From Daphnia pulex (Eukaryota > Arthropoda > Branchiopoda > Diplostraca > Daphniidae), in the NCBI RefSeq assembly GCF_021134715.1, contig NC_060018.1, positions 7,457,501 to 7,521,500 on the forward strand: a stretch of DNA of 64,000 nt. Reading direction: 5' to 3'. The notes beneath the pieces were generated by a model. That model saw only the letters and a program-made list of their open reading frames with translations. It was not told the DNA's origin and made no database searches. Positions 39,001-50,397 of this stretch are shown here, in pieces; positions within the stretch are counted from its first letter, which is position 1, and each line of letters opens with the position of its first letter. The position numbers were made by a program, and so were the translations under genes.

Positions 39001-42000
39001 TATAAAATAATCATTGGTTGGCCCATGGCAAAACGTTGGTTCACACTTTCGAATATTACAACAACGCATTCATATTATCAAAATTTAAATATTGAAAATC
39101 TATTTTTAAAAAATGAAACAGGTGGAGTTTCGGCTCTGAAGATGGTCCAGGTCAAAGTCCCATTGGCGGCACTATCGGGTCACAGTGTACAGCTGGAGTG
39201 TATCTTTTCTCTTGATGGCGAATCTCTTTACGCTGTCAAATGGTACAGAGGTGTCGACGAGTTTTACCGCTACGTGCCCGCTGAGGAACCACATGCTACA
39301 GTCTTCGGTCTAAATGGAATAGAAGTCGACGTGAGTATCTTTTCGTTCATGGGAATAATGGCTTATCCAATATAGTCTCGACACAGCCGCTTCTTCCATA
39401 AATTTGGGAAACAAAATTTAATTGTTTAATGCGCTTAGCCCCCACTAAGCAGGAGGGACGGTAAACCGAAAATGTTTGGGAATCACATAACCTTTTTCTT
39501 GTATTCAAATCACGGCATCCCAAAAAGAATTGAAGAATTCTAATGGATCTTTAAAGCTTGTTTAGTCAGTCTATTAATATTTGTAGTGGATATCGACCAA
39601 AATTTACTCAAAAACACAACGCAATTGTTGTAAAGATATTGAACTCCAAGTTAACTTCTTTCCACTCTATCGGTGCAATTCAATTTTTTTAAATCAACCT
39701 TTAAAGAAATGAAATGCAGGATTGCAGATCAAACGCAAAGAGCTTGCTAGAATCACGGATAAGATCACAAAGCAAAAAAGCGGTTCATTCTATCGAGGTT
39801 GATTTGATTTATTATTTTTGATATCCCACTATTCAAAAGGATTTTTTTTTTAGCTTTTGATGATTTTCCATTGCCTCTAATATAATAAATGTAATGCAAT
39901 CTAAGATATAGACTAGATCGCTTTCATTTTTGAACAAAGCTTTGCGCTTGAATGCTATTATTGACTAGTATGTACTTTCCTTCAAAGAACAAACCAAAAT
40001 CAAGTATCAATCTCAAGAAAAAAGCAATTCCAAATTGATGTTCATTGTAAGACGAAAAAAAAATATGACGCAATAGTCGCAATATCCTGTGAATATTAAT
40101 TATAAGTACAATGTCTTTAATTCAAATCGCATTTTTTTTCTATACACGAGATATTTTTAAAATAATTATTTTTTTTAACTTAAAGTAAAAATCCTTGCAA
40201 TTCATTATACACTTGCTTTTAGTCTATTGAAATATTTATTCAATCTACTTTCGAGCGGTCTTCCTTTTCCGTTGTTCAGCTTAAACTTTATGTGCAGCCT
40301 ACACGATTCAATCATGCTATCACGGTGTCGGGAATCACGCACACACAACCCACCGAGTATCGAATTTGTGTGTGCCGCGCATCACATCCGACAATCCCAT
40401 ATAGTAGTACAGGCCAGCAGTTGGCAGATCAAGAGCGATGACCATCAGCGGCGATTCTTATTTCCAGAGCTGTTGGCTCGGGTCGGGTCGGTTCCTGTGT
40501 GCTGGCGTTGGTGTGAGCATGTCCATGTCTGCAATGAAGCATCTGCTGTATTAAAGATGGAAGTGTGCAACTGCGTGCCTACACGCAAACACATCTGTCA
40601 TCCCGATACAATTCGAATCTATCCGATCTAGGCAGCACAGCCAGTGCTTTACCTGATGCGGAAAGCGAAAGCTATATAAAACATTGCGCCAGACCCGATA
40701 CATATATCCCCCCGTATATCCTCACCTAACTTTCCGGATACAAGGGGGCATTGATTCACACAGAAACAAAAAAAAAAAATGATTATTCAAAACCTATAAA
40801 TATTTCATTCTTAGAGATTATTTCAATACTAAAAAAAACAAACAAAGATTTATGTATATGAATGGAAAAATAATAATTGTTAACGAAGATAAGATACAAT
40901 AGGTCACCGATAAAAGAATTTGTTCATAAACAAAATTCAGAAAATTGTTTTAGGAAATTAAATAACTGTGTTTTTTTGTTGTTGTTGTTGTTTTGATCTA
41001 TTTTGCATTTATTATCTCTTATATGCAGCTAGATGAATCAAACGCTAATCGATTGGTGTTGCGATCGATCACAGCCGAGACGGCCGGTCGCTTCCGCTGT
41101 GAGGTGTCGGCCGAAGCGCCCTCGTTCGAAACCGTTTCCGGTCACGCCGACATGACAGTAGTCCGTAAGTGTCGTTATTTTGTTCTCTTTTTCATTGCTC
41201 TTTTTTTTATGTACCATTCGCTTTTTCTTTCTTTTTTTCCTTTTCTTCTCTTTGTTGCATCAATGTGCGCATTACCGCCCATTGTCCTTAACAAGTAGCT
41301 TTATGTCTAGTCGATTTTTTTGTTCGGCTATTCGGCCGCCTCCTTTGAGTCGCCATTTGCCGCTTCCCTTTTTTCTCTCTCGTTGCATTGACGTGTGTTG
41401 TTTCATTAGCGTTAGCATTCCACGACTATTCATCACTATGGGCCCACTTATTTATCCAACAACGAGTAGTAGTAGAGCACACGGTAGCAACTCGTGACAT
41501 TTTGTCAACACGTTATATAGTATAGCTAACTAGCTATACATGGCTCAATATAGTATGTAGGTATATTTATTTATACGTAAGAGGGAAATAAGATTTCTAG
41601 TTTCGATTTGACAAACTTGTGATTTCTTTTCCCATCAAAATTTGACATTGAGCCGTGGGTGATTCCTTGGCAACCAGTCAGATGCGAGGTGACACCAAAC
41701 CAATTCCAACAGGCACATGCCCTCGGATTAGAGTGACGTCTATATACGTATATATATCATCTTGACGTTTTTCATTCACGTCGTGACTTATTTCAGATCT
41801 TTCTTTGAGTCACCCAGCCCTCCATATAGTATAGGAGCGATACTTCCAGAAAGCGTTCCAGAACATTTTTGACAAAGGCTTCAATCCTAAAATTTGGTTG
41901 AAATTTCAAATCTGTCATATTTCGATATGCGTTCTGAGTTCAGAATTATAGGTCTAACAAACGATAAAACTTACAAATGTCAGTTTAGCATTTATAGCTA

Positions 42001-43637
42001 AGCTTGATTGAACAGCTGGAAATAGTGGCCAGCTATTATCGTGTGTTTTCGCAGTTTTCTAAGAAAGAAAAACAAAGTCGAACAAAGTCCGCGGGCGGTG
42101 TCAGCACATTCGATTCCTTTTTTATTTATTTATTTATTTTGCTTTGATGGTTGTAATGGTTGTTCGTTATTACAATATTTGTTTGTATCACCTGTTCCTC
42201 GGTGCCACACTCCGGCACTTTGACGTTTGGTGCCGCCCAGACTGATGGTGAAAGTCCGCACTTGTTTGGACGATATCGACGGCCGCGCTGAAGTACCATA
42301 TACATACGAAATGTATTTAATGTATCCAACAAAGTAAAATCCCTAGACCTGACCTAGACATCCGTAGACACCTGATTACGGTTTATTTTCTCGCTTAATA
42401 TTCTACTAATGGGAGTTACGGTTTAGTTGAGTTGTGAAGGCTAACTTTTTTACAAGAATACTGTTCTTGGACTAATACTGTTCTGGGAGGTAAATAACGT
42501 AAATAACTTTATTTGTTCAGGACAAAAATCATAAATTCCTTGGCACAATTAAGATTTTTAGGTTGCGTCTTGGTCCCCTTCTCTCTTTTGTTCACACGAA
42601 AAGTGGGAAAACGCGCTGGATCTAGTGTAGTACTACCATCTAGCGAAGGGCGAAATAAGCGACTCCCTCATCTCATCCAGCGGGGATCCTAGGGATCGTT
42701 TACGATCGCTAGCGCTAACCCACACAATTATTTTGGACCGCTTCTGCTAGGCTTGGTTTAATTAACACCAATGCTGTCGAACGATTCTTCTAATTTTAAA
42801 TAAACCTGGGATGCTCAATAGAAAAGAACGTTAGCCGGATTATTCGTGATTTCCGTTTATATCAGTTGGCACTAGCGTCCGTGTGAGAACGGAAATACCT
42901 CTCATCTCGATCATAACCCGCATGTTTTGCTCTCGTTGAGTTATGAACTATTAGACTTGTTGTTGAGAAGCCATTTGATATTATTTTCCAGAACTTCCTC
43001 AACGCGGACCAGTCATTGCAGGGGGTAAGCCACGCTACTCTGTCGGAGATCAAGTCGATCTGAATTGCACGTCAATGCGCTCCTCACCCGCTACCAACCT
43101 CACCTGGTACATCAACGGAGAACCGGTAAGACACCAACTCCCATTTTGTTCATCGTTGATTATTTGTGAGTTAACATATAATTATCCATTTTCCCCATCC
43201 AGGCCGAGCGACATCATTTGAAGTTCTATCCGATTGCCGAAGACATCGACGGGTTGGAAACGTCCATGCTCGGCCTCCATTTCGTCATCAAGACGCGGCA
43301 CTTTCGAAAGGGCGATCTCAAATTCAAATGTACCGCCACACTGGCAGCTCTCTATTGGCAGAGCAACGAAGCTTCCGCCGAGCCGGATCGCCCTGTCCAT
43401 CACCAACGTTCGTCCTCCTCTGAAGTTTATCTGGACAGCCACCGCACATCGACATTGGCATCAGCAGCTCTCACCGTTCACTTTTGTGGTTTGTTTATAG
43501 ACCATCAATTAAAATTTAAGAAAATATCAAAATGATATTAACTCTTCTACAATCGATGTCTAGGGCCACTGCAACGATCCGCTCTTTCGGCGTGCTTTCT
43601 AATTGTGATGCTGATCTACGCAGTCAGCTTGAGTTAA
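30066..43637 (+). CDS. Beaten-path-like cell-surface Ig protein (Beat family)
   Basis: Six exons (30066-30138, 39122-39330, 41029-41164, 42992-43125, 43203-43488, 43564-43637) join in phase to 303 residues. Exon 1 encodes a signal peptide, rich in Leu and Phe. Ig domain 1 shows SVQLECIF, LYAVKWYRGVDEFYRYVP and TAETAGRFRCEVSAEAPSF; Ig domain 2 shows GKPRYSVGDQVDLNCTS, LTWYINGEP and DLKFKCTA. These are hallmarks of Drosophila Beat proteins, neuronal receptors of Side proteins in axon guidance. The last exon adds a hydrophobic tail (ACFLIVMLIYAVSLS) that could be a GPI signal or membrane anchor. AATAAA lies 28 bases past the stop. Exon 1 is linked by phase and signal-peptide logic across a 9-kb intron, so it is less certain than the rest. 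Which Beat paralogue this is cannot be told. Confidence 0.88.
30139..39121 (+). other. 9-kb first intron of the beaten-path-like gene
   Basis: Between the signal-peptide exon and the first Ig exon no other coding exon is recognisable. The stretch contains short (GT)n near 33181-33200, (GA)n near 35216-35231 and pyrimidine-rich DNA at 37780-37930. Large first introns are usual for beat genes and often carry neuronal enhancers; that role here is inference. Confidence 0.5.
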
Positions 43638-43664
43638 TTCAACTCCACGGAGGGAGCTTTCGCA

Positions 43665-43670
43665 AATAAA
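43665..43670 (+). terminator. Poly(A) signal AATAAA of the beaten-path-like gene
   Basis: A canonical AATAAA lies 28 bases after the TAA of the last exon, which supports the short sixth exon and its hydrophobic tail. Confidence 0.55.
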
Positions 43671-44548
43671 ACTTGTACAGTACAATCGGCGAAAAGCAAT
43701 AAGTGAACCGAAGACAACCCAATGTACAATGTGTGTAAATGGATTCTTATTTCTTTGATATATAGTTGAATGCGATAGGTAAAATAATTTGATTTTGCAA
43801 ATTTACGTGGTTTATATCTGTTCTTGGCTTTTTATTATCAAATTGAATTCGTCGAAAAAACGAAACACTTTTCATCGAGTTAAGGTTACATGCGTGTCCG
43901 TAATTAACCTTTTGAAATTTGAATTACTTTAACCACTTTCAGTTGACTTTCTGTTTCTTAGACGTACGCTTTAAACTACTTACATTGACTGAAACTTATC
44001 CTTTTATTACTGTCAAAATGTAATTTTTAAATGCACCACGTCATTAGTCTTTTACACTCGTCGAAAGTTGTTAATTCGAATATAACATTACTGCTGTATC
44101 ACTAAAGTAAACTTTACTCAATACAATAAAGTTTCACGATCGAACAACCCGTCTGTTTTGTTGTTGTTTCTAAGATGCAGTGCGGAAATTGAGGATGGAA
44201 ATCTAAAACTAAATATGATTAGACTTCAGTCCATTCACCACAAACTCTTCTCTATGGTAAAGATTTTTTTTTTTCTAATGGAAATTTACTGACCTGGGTA
44301 GATTTTTTCCTCTGATTAACATAAGTACCTGATGGGAACAATTCAATATGAATTTAGAATAAAAAAATCAATGGACAACGATTGTTGGAAATCCCACCGT
44401 ACCAAGAGACTAATCACTGAGTAGTCTTCCAAAATACATAGTAGCCTAATAAAAATTGATACATGAAACAGGTAATAATGTATTCTACGATTGAAAGAAA
44501 CAAAAATGTAACAATTAGAAGAAAATGTCAACAAGCATTGGATTTACT

Positions 44549-47500
44549 TTATTCAAAACACAATGGAACAGCACTAAAAGGGGCAACAGGACTACTTTTT
44601 TGGACTTCCAATGCCGTAGAGTAGCTACGCGCCGCCAAGTCGTAGTCTCCCATGGCTTCCAAAACTTTTCCCAAGTTATACCTTGAATAATATTTAAAAA
44701 AAAACGTAATTAATTTTATTTTAGTGGGCGTCCGCAACCAACTTATTCTAGCGACTCAGTACAAAAGGTTAAAATAACAAGATCGCAGATCTCAAAACAT
44801 TTTCAAAGATTTTAATATTGCTTTCCATTTCAAAATTAAAGGCCAATTAAACAAATCATCGTCTCCTGTCCTGGTGCAAGTAAAAATTAGAAACCCACCT
44901 GTTTTAGGGTAGGAGGAGATCTTTACGGTTACTTAATAAACAAATTTTAAGACAAACTTGATATGTCGCAGAGCCAATGCATTAGTCTGATATAACCTGG
45001 ATATAACCGATCTGCAAATAATTACCAAGAGTTCTCAGCAACAGGGTCGAGGCGAACAGTTTCCCTGAGTGTTTTTTCAGCTAAACGATGACTGCCTAGG
45101 TAGTGGACACAGAGACCCTAAGTTGACAGATAAAAATACGATGAAAATAAAAGCTCACGAGAATGTTCAATATGATAACATAATATAAAAGTCTATCTTC
45201 ACTAACAAGATGTTGAAGACTGGGAATGTGAAATGGGCTCAATGACGTAGCGTTCTTAAAATACGTCTTGGCTTCTGCGAACTCGTTCTTTGATTCATGA
45301 ATGAGGCCACGCTAAGGGAGGAAAAGTGAAATAAAAAAATAAAACCCAAATTAAAAGACAAAATAAGAAAAAGAATTAAATTGTTTTTAGTACCAGGTAC
45401 ATGACGTGGTGAGAGGCGGGACTTAAAAGTGCAGCCTCCTGGGCACAAGCGAGTGCCTCTTCACATTTTCCTAGCCTGACGTACAACTCTCCGGTCAAAA
45501 GCCAAATTTTAAGCTGAACGTGCCAAGCCGGACCCGGCTTAGGCAAACTGGAACACATAGATGACGTCACGTCCGACAACGCCTGTTCGGCACGGGCCGC
45601 AGCTACTGACTGGGCGTAAATTGAACCTAAGAAAAGTCAGGATTTATTTCAAATCTCCTCATTGTTAAACTAAATACCCAACAAACGCAATTAAAATAAG
45701 TTGAAACTTGAGATTATGATATGCCTTACTTTCACGCTCATTGGCGTCATTGGAAATATGTTGGGCCGAAATAGCACTCATTGCGAGGCTTCTAGTATCG
45801 TAGTTGCTGTAACTGTGACTGACGTTGTTTGGATTGCTCTCACTGGCCACCGGCCCACCCGATGACGAATCCTCGTAAAGTTGCTTCCACAAAGCCAGCT
45901 AACAAAAACAAAACATGGTTTTATTTACATAAAAATTATTTACATAAAAGATAACAAACCATGTGTTTGGCGGTGCCGAGCGCAACTTCGCCACCGAAAC
46001 AACGTTCTTCCAACAGCGTTTTGATATAGAGCAAGTCGAAATTGTTTGGGTATTCTTCCAGGGTAGCTTCCGCCAACGAGAGCGCTCCTTGGCACTGATT
46101 CACATGCGATTCCTCCTCGTCATCACCATTAGCGGTGGAAGAAGAAGAAATTTGCGACGACGGTGATGCAGCTGAGGTGGAAAGCAGAAGCGAAAGGAGA
46201 AGCAAAGACGGGAGGTGCTCCCCACGCAAACGCAGAGCCATCCGCACTTCGGTTAGAGCTTGAGTCACTTGCCGGCAGAAGGAGTGCGTTAGGGCCAAGT
46301 AAAAATGAACCAGGTGATCATGGGGATCGTGGTCGGCCGACTCACGCAGCGATTTTAGACATTCCGTCATCCAGTTTTGCTTCAGCGGTTGAATCCGACT
46401 CTGGCGCCACTTGATAAAACATGCAACTCCTCTTATCAAGCACGCTCTGTAAGGGAAATTAAACAGCACAGCTATTAGTACAATTTACCATTTGTTACAA
46501 CAGCATCAAAACAAATCAAGTCACCTGGAACTGATATTAGAATCCTGTTTCACCGCTCGTCGGACTGCCTCCGTGGCCAGATTGAACCCATCATCAATAA
46601 GATTGAGATGTTCCAGGCACACCTTGGCTGCCATTAAACAAGGGAGAGGATTGCTCGGACATAATCGTGCAACTTCCTGCGTTGAAAAGATGGACGGGTC
46701 AATTTTTCCCGATTGAATAAGATGGGTCGATTGATTGACAAACCTTTAAAACCAGAACGGCTTTGTTGAATTTCCCTGCAGCAATTAGTGAATAGGAAAA
46801 TTGCGACCAAATATGCGCATCCTCGAAGGAGAATTTCAAAGCTCGCTCCAGCGACTCGCACAGCATGGCAGTCTGCCCGTGCTGAATGCAACAAACGATT
46901 AACAAATCGTACACGACGGTTGCGTTTCGCATCGAGGCTTTGCGGAGATCACGAAATTCGGGCGATTGGCTCAAGACCGCATCTCGGACCGCCATAGCCT
47001 CGCTCAAGAGCAGAAGAAGAAAAACTTCTTCGTTTACATCGCGCGGCGAAAATAGGCTAGAACCAGTGTAGTATTTCGATTTCCAGTGACTGTTTGGACC
47101 TTTTGCTGAGCTTACAGCCCAATAATTTCCCTGAATAAGGATTTAAAACCGTTTGAAGAAAAGACTCGAATCAAATCAGTAAAAGAATTCGTAGTACTTG
47201 GCACATTTTGCGTAGTAAAACCTCTGCCAATTGTCTCGCAAAAGTCAAACGCAGTGTCTGAGTTGCAGATGATTCCATGGCGCGTAAAACGGTCCGGTAT
47301 CTGGCAATCGCTTCACTCCACTTCTGAGCTTTGATGTGAATCAAAGGAGCCCTTAGCAATGCTGTTTCAAGAAGCATTCCTATTCTCTGTTCATTTAAAG
47401 GGGGTAGAGGTGAATTTGATCCTGATGTTGCAATACTCCAATTACTTTGACCTAAAAAAGTCATAAAAAAATTTATGAACTTAAGCAGCAAAATCCTCCA

Positions 47501-48240
47501 CAGCAGCATATTTTTAACCCACCCTGTAATTTATCTTGCTCTTGTAAATACAACAGTGCAATGTCACCAGCTGTTTCCATACTTTTGAGAAGTTGTTGTT
47601 CTTTGCTTTCAGGTGTTTTCCCAAATGAGGTTCCAACAGGAATCTTTTCTAAAGCTAATGCTTGCACAGCAAAAGATTCAGCAATGATTTTGAGACTGCG
47701 GACAGGTAGAGGCTTCTCAGTCAGCTGATCCAGGCCTGCCTCAGACAAGAACTGCAAAGCTTCATTGTATTCTCCTAAATTGACAATTTTTTAAAATGAA
47801 AACACAAAAGCTCAAAAATAAAATTTTAACTGTGCATTGTTTACCACATGCAAAATGTAATTTTGCCAATAACAGTTGAGCATCCATAGACCCTGTCGTC
47901 CTAGATCCTTCTATTCCCGCTGATAGAGTCAAAAATTGCTTTGCTTCACTCAATCCAGTTTTGGATGCAGCAATCACATCACTGGACGCATCATATGGCA
48001 TATGTTCTTCTAGATATTGCTCCAGTTTGGCTTCTCCGAGTAGAAAATTACCCAATTGATCTGCAACATATCAAGCAAAATCATTAGTTTGATCAGATGC
48101 AAACTTGTTCAAAAAGATAACTTACCATTAATTCCAATTTTTCCACCTTCTGTTAATTCGATTAACTTTTTCCAATTCCCTTCATCTCGTAGTTTCTGCA
48201 CATCTATTTCTAATTTTCCTGTAGATTTCTTGCTAGTCAT
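44549..48240 (-). CDS. TTC7: Tetratricopeptide repeat protein 7 (TTC7), PI4KIII-alpha complex subunit
   Basis: Twelve exons (48240-48126, 48060-47845, 47774-47523, 47451-47198, 47130-46744, 46676-46525, 46446-45960, 45898-45730, 45626-45394, 45311-45207, 45117-45026, 44681-44549) join in phase to 864 residues; human TTC7B has 843. The start LEIDVQKLRDEGNWKKL, then FLLGEAKLEQYLEEHMPYD, SKYYTGSSLFSPRDVNEE, ERALKFSFEDAHIW and the end SSPVAPFSAVP all align with human TTC7A/B. The protein is built of TPR helices. Together with EFR3 and FAM126 (hyccin) it scaffolds phosphatidylinositol 4-kinase III-alpha at the plasma membrane. The human VLPFSIIP end is conserved. An Asp/Glu/Ser insert lies in exon 7. 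The gene looks intact. Its 5' end is 278 bp from a large foldback element. Confidence 0.96.
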
Positions 48241-48517
48241 TTCAGGCTGAGGGTTATTGTCTCAAGCTAATAGTTGTGAACCAAATCTCATTAACCGATG
48301 TGTATACTTTATTAACCACGTAACTATTGTTTTATCATATCAATTTATGTCCGTTTATTATTATTAGTGTCAATGTTCAAACTCTGACAGAGATTTTCTC
48401 CGTTTTTATCTTTAAAATCCGTCTGCTTTGACTGCAGCTGTCATATGGTTTACATGGGTACCATTAGTTCTCGGAACACTACACAGATGGCTTTTTGCAG
48501 TTCCATAACACTTCATA

Positions 48518-49187
48518 TAGAGTTGGCTAACGTCCGAAGTTGCCAGTTCGCTGAAATTGTGAAAAATCGATTGGACACGTAAAAGTAAAATGTCTTACAT
48601 AGCGGCTTATGGAGTTTCGCCCGTTTTAGTTTTAGTTTTTAATTTTCCCCTTTAAGTCGTCTTCAGTTGCTATTCTTAATTAGATAACTACATTCCTTAG
48701 TTATCAGGTATTCTTTTAAGATTTATTTCCCCTCGATAGTCATTGTAGTTTATTTATTATGAATTTTTAAGTAAACGTCCCTACCGTGTTTACGAAAAAA
48801 TATCGCCATTTCCTGCCCCAAGGGAAGAATGGAAAGAAGAGACGAAGGAAGAAACTAAGAGGGGACAAAGGGGTGGCGCGGGGTTCTCTTTCCTCGGGGC
48901 AGGATATTGTCCTTGAAAACCAAATGCCTTTTACTTAAAAATTCATAATAAATAAACTACAATGACTATCGAGGGGAAATAAATCTTAAAAGATTACCTG
49001 ATAACTAAGGAATGTAGTTATCTAATTAAGAATAGCAACTGAAGACGACTTAAATGAGAAAATTAAAAACTAAAACTAAAACGGGCGAAACTCCATAAGC
49101 CGCCATGTAAGACATTTTACTTTTACGTGTCCAATCGATTTTTCACAATTTCAGAAAACTGGCAACTTCGGACGTTAGCCAACTCTA
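48518..49187. mobile_element. Foldback (long inverted repeat) element, about 257-bp arms
   Basis: Left arm 48518-48775 and right arm 48931-49187 are inverted complements with few mismatches, from TAGAGTTGGCTAACGTCCGA at the outside to TTACTTAAAAATTCATAAT at the inside. The 155-bp centre includes a second small palindrome (TCCTGCCCC with GGGGCAGGA). The outer ends are flanked by TA, which fits a TA target duplication. No open frame for a transposase is present, so this is a nonautonomous foldback element or MITE. It sits within 280 bp of the TTC7 start codon. Confidence 0.88.
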
Positions 49188-49350
49188 TTAACTTGATTGT
49201 AATCATTGTTAAATTGAATCTGTTAATCAGCAGTTTTATTATGACTTTTCATTTTTTCAATAAAACCGATACGTAGCATGACATTTTTCAAATATTTTCT
49301 GAAATTTTGGTTGTAATCAATTCGGGTCATTGAAATTTTATAAAACTTTA

Positions 49351-49490
49351 ATATTGCACAATTCGCCATTTGAAATAATATTGCGGAATTCGCCATTTTG
49401 AAATAATATTGCGCAATTCGCCATTTGAAATAATATTGCGCAATTCGCCACTTTGAAATAATATTGCACAATTCGCCATTTTGAAATTGC
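49351..49490 (+). repeat. Minisatellite, five units of about 27-28 bp
   Basis: A unit of the type ATTGCGCAATTCGCCATTTGAAATA is repeated five times with one-base variants (CGCAATTC, CGGAATTC, CACAATTC; CCATTT or CCATTTTG). Frames read across this array, such as the minus-strand frame at 49338-49520, are repeat artefacts. Confidence 0.92.
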
Positions 49491-49532
49491 GTAGTATAGT
49501 AAAAGTCCCAGGATTAGCATTCTTCTCTAGTA

Positions 49533-50397
49533 GGGGAGACTGGAGTAAAACGGGACGGTTTTCGTTTGCCCCCTATATCTCCCCAACTAATTCTTTAATT
49601 TCGTTAAAATTTTTTTTTATGTATTCTTTATTGTAATGTACCCCCCATATTTTTTTAATAATTTTATAATAAACCATTTCCCCATAAAAGACCTTTAAAG
49701 TTTACTCAGATTTATTGGAGGAGCCTATTTTTTGGGGTAAGTGAGGACACTGGGGTGGGTGGTAAGGGACGTCCTCCGTTTTCGCCTTAAAATTCATTAA
49801 TAAAATTGAAAAAAATTGAAAAAGTGTTCCACTGCATAGACTCTTTGAGTTTATAAATGTTTCAATTAAATTATTGTGTTAATGAACCTTTTTTCTTATA
49901 TATACAAAAACCCTTATGGAGCTGTAGGACATCCTGCGTTGCTAGGTCAGGAAATCGAGCCTCTTAAAAATGCTGTACGCTGATTGGTCCGTAACTGTCC
50001 CATTTTAGGCAAAAACGGCTGTCCCAAACAACCCGATTATGACTCTTTTTTTTAAAAGTTCATACCGTCTAAACAAATTGGTCTAAAATTCTAATTTTTG
50101 TTTTAAACGATCAAGAAATGAATCAGCTTCATTTCAATATTAAATTTACATACCATTACCGTTTATTTGTTTCTATAAACATAAAATGGCGGAGACAAAA
50201 ATTTATAAATAAAAACCGTTTTTTAGTTTTGTCAATAACTCATGCAGTTATTGACAAAAATCAACAAAATTTCATGCCGAAGTAGATTATACAGATTTAC
50301 ATAACATACTAATTTTTTTTAAAGTTTTATTAACATCTACTATTTTTCCCCCCACTGTCCCTTTTGACCCGGTGTCCCATTTTACTCCAGTCTCCCC
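49533..50397. mobile_element. TIR DNA element of about 865 bp, TA-flanked, nonautonomous
   Basis: The left end GGGGAGACTGGAGTAAAACG and the right end TTTTACTCCAGTCTCCCC are inverted copies over at least 18 bases, continuing GGGAC on the left and GTCCC on the right with one mismatch between. TA dinucleotides flank both ends. The interior is AT-rich with no transposase frame. Terminal repeats plus TA flanks suggest a Tc1/mariner-like or similar DNA transposon derivative. The family cannot be named without a repeat database. Confidence 0.82.

Noticed and set aside
39025-39121. ATG and reading frame ahead of the first Beat Ig exon
   Set aside because: The sequence before 39122 is AT-rich, has no signal peptide, and an AG acceptor sits exactly at the border; it is intron.
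46163-46414. Plus-strand frames opposite TTC7 exon 7
   Set aside because: They are antisense shadows of a well-supported conserved exon.
49338-49520. Minus-strand open frame with repeated NCAILFQMA-type units
   Set aside because: It is a translation of the minisatellite, not a gene.
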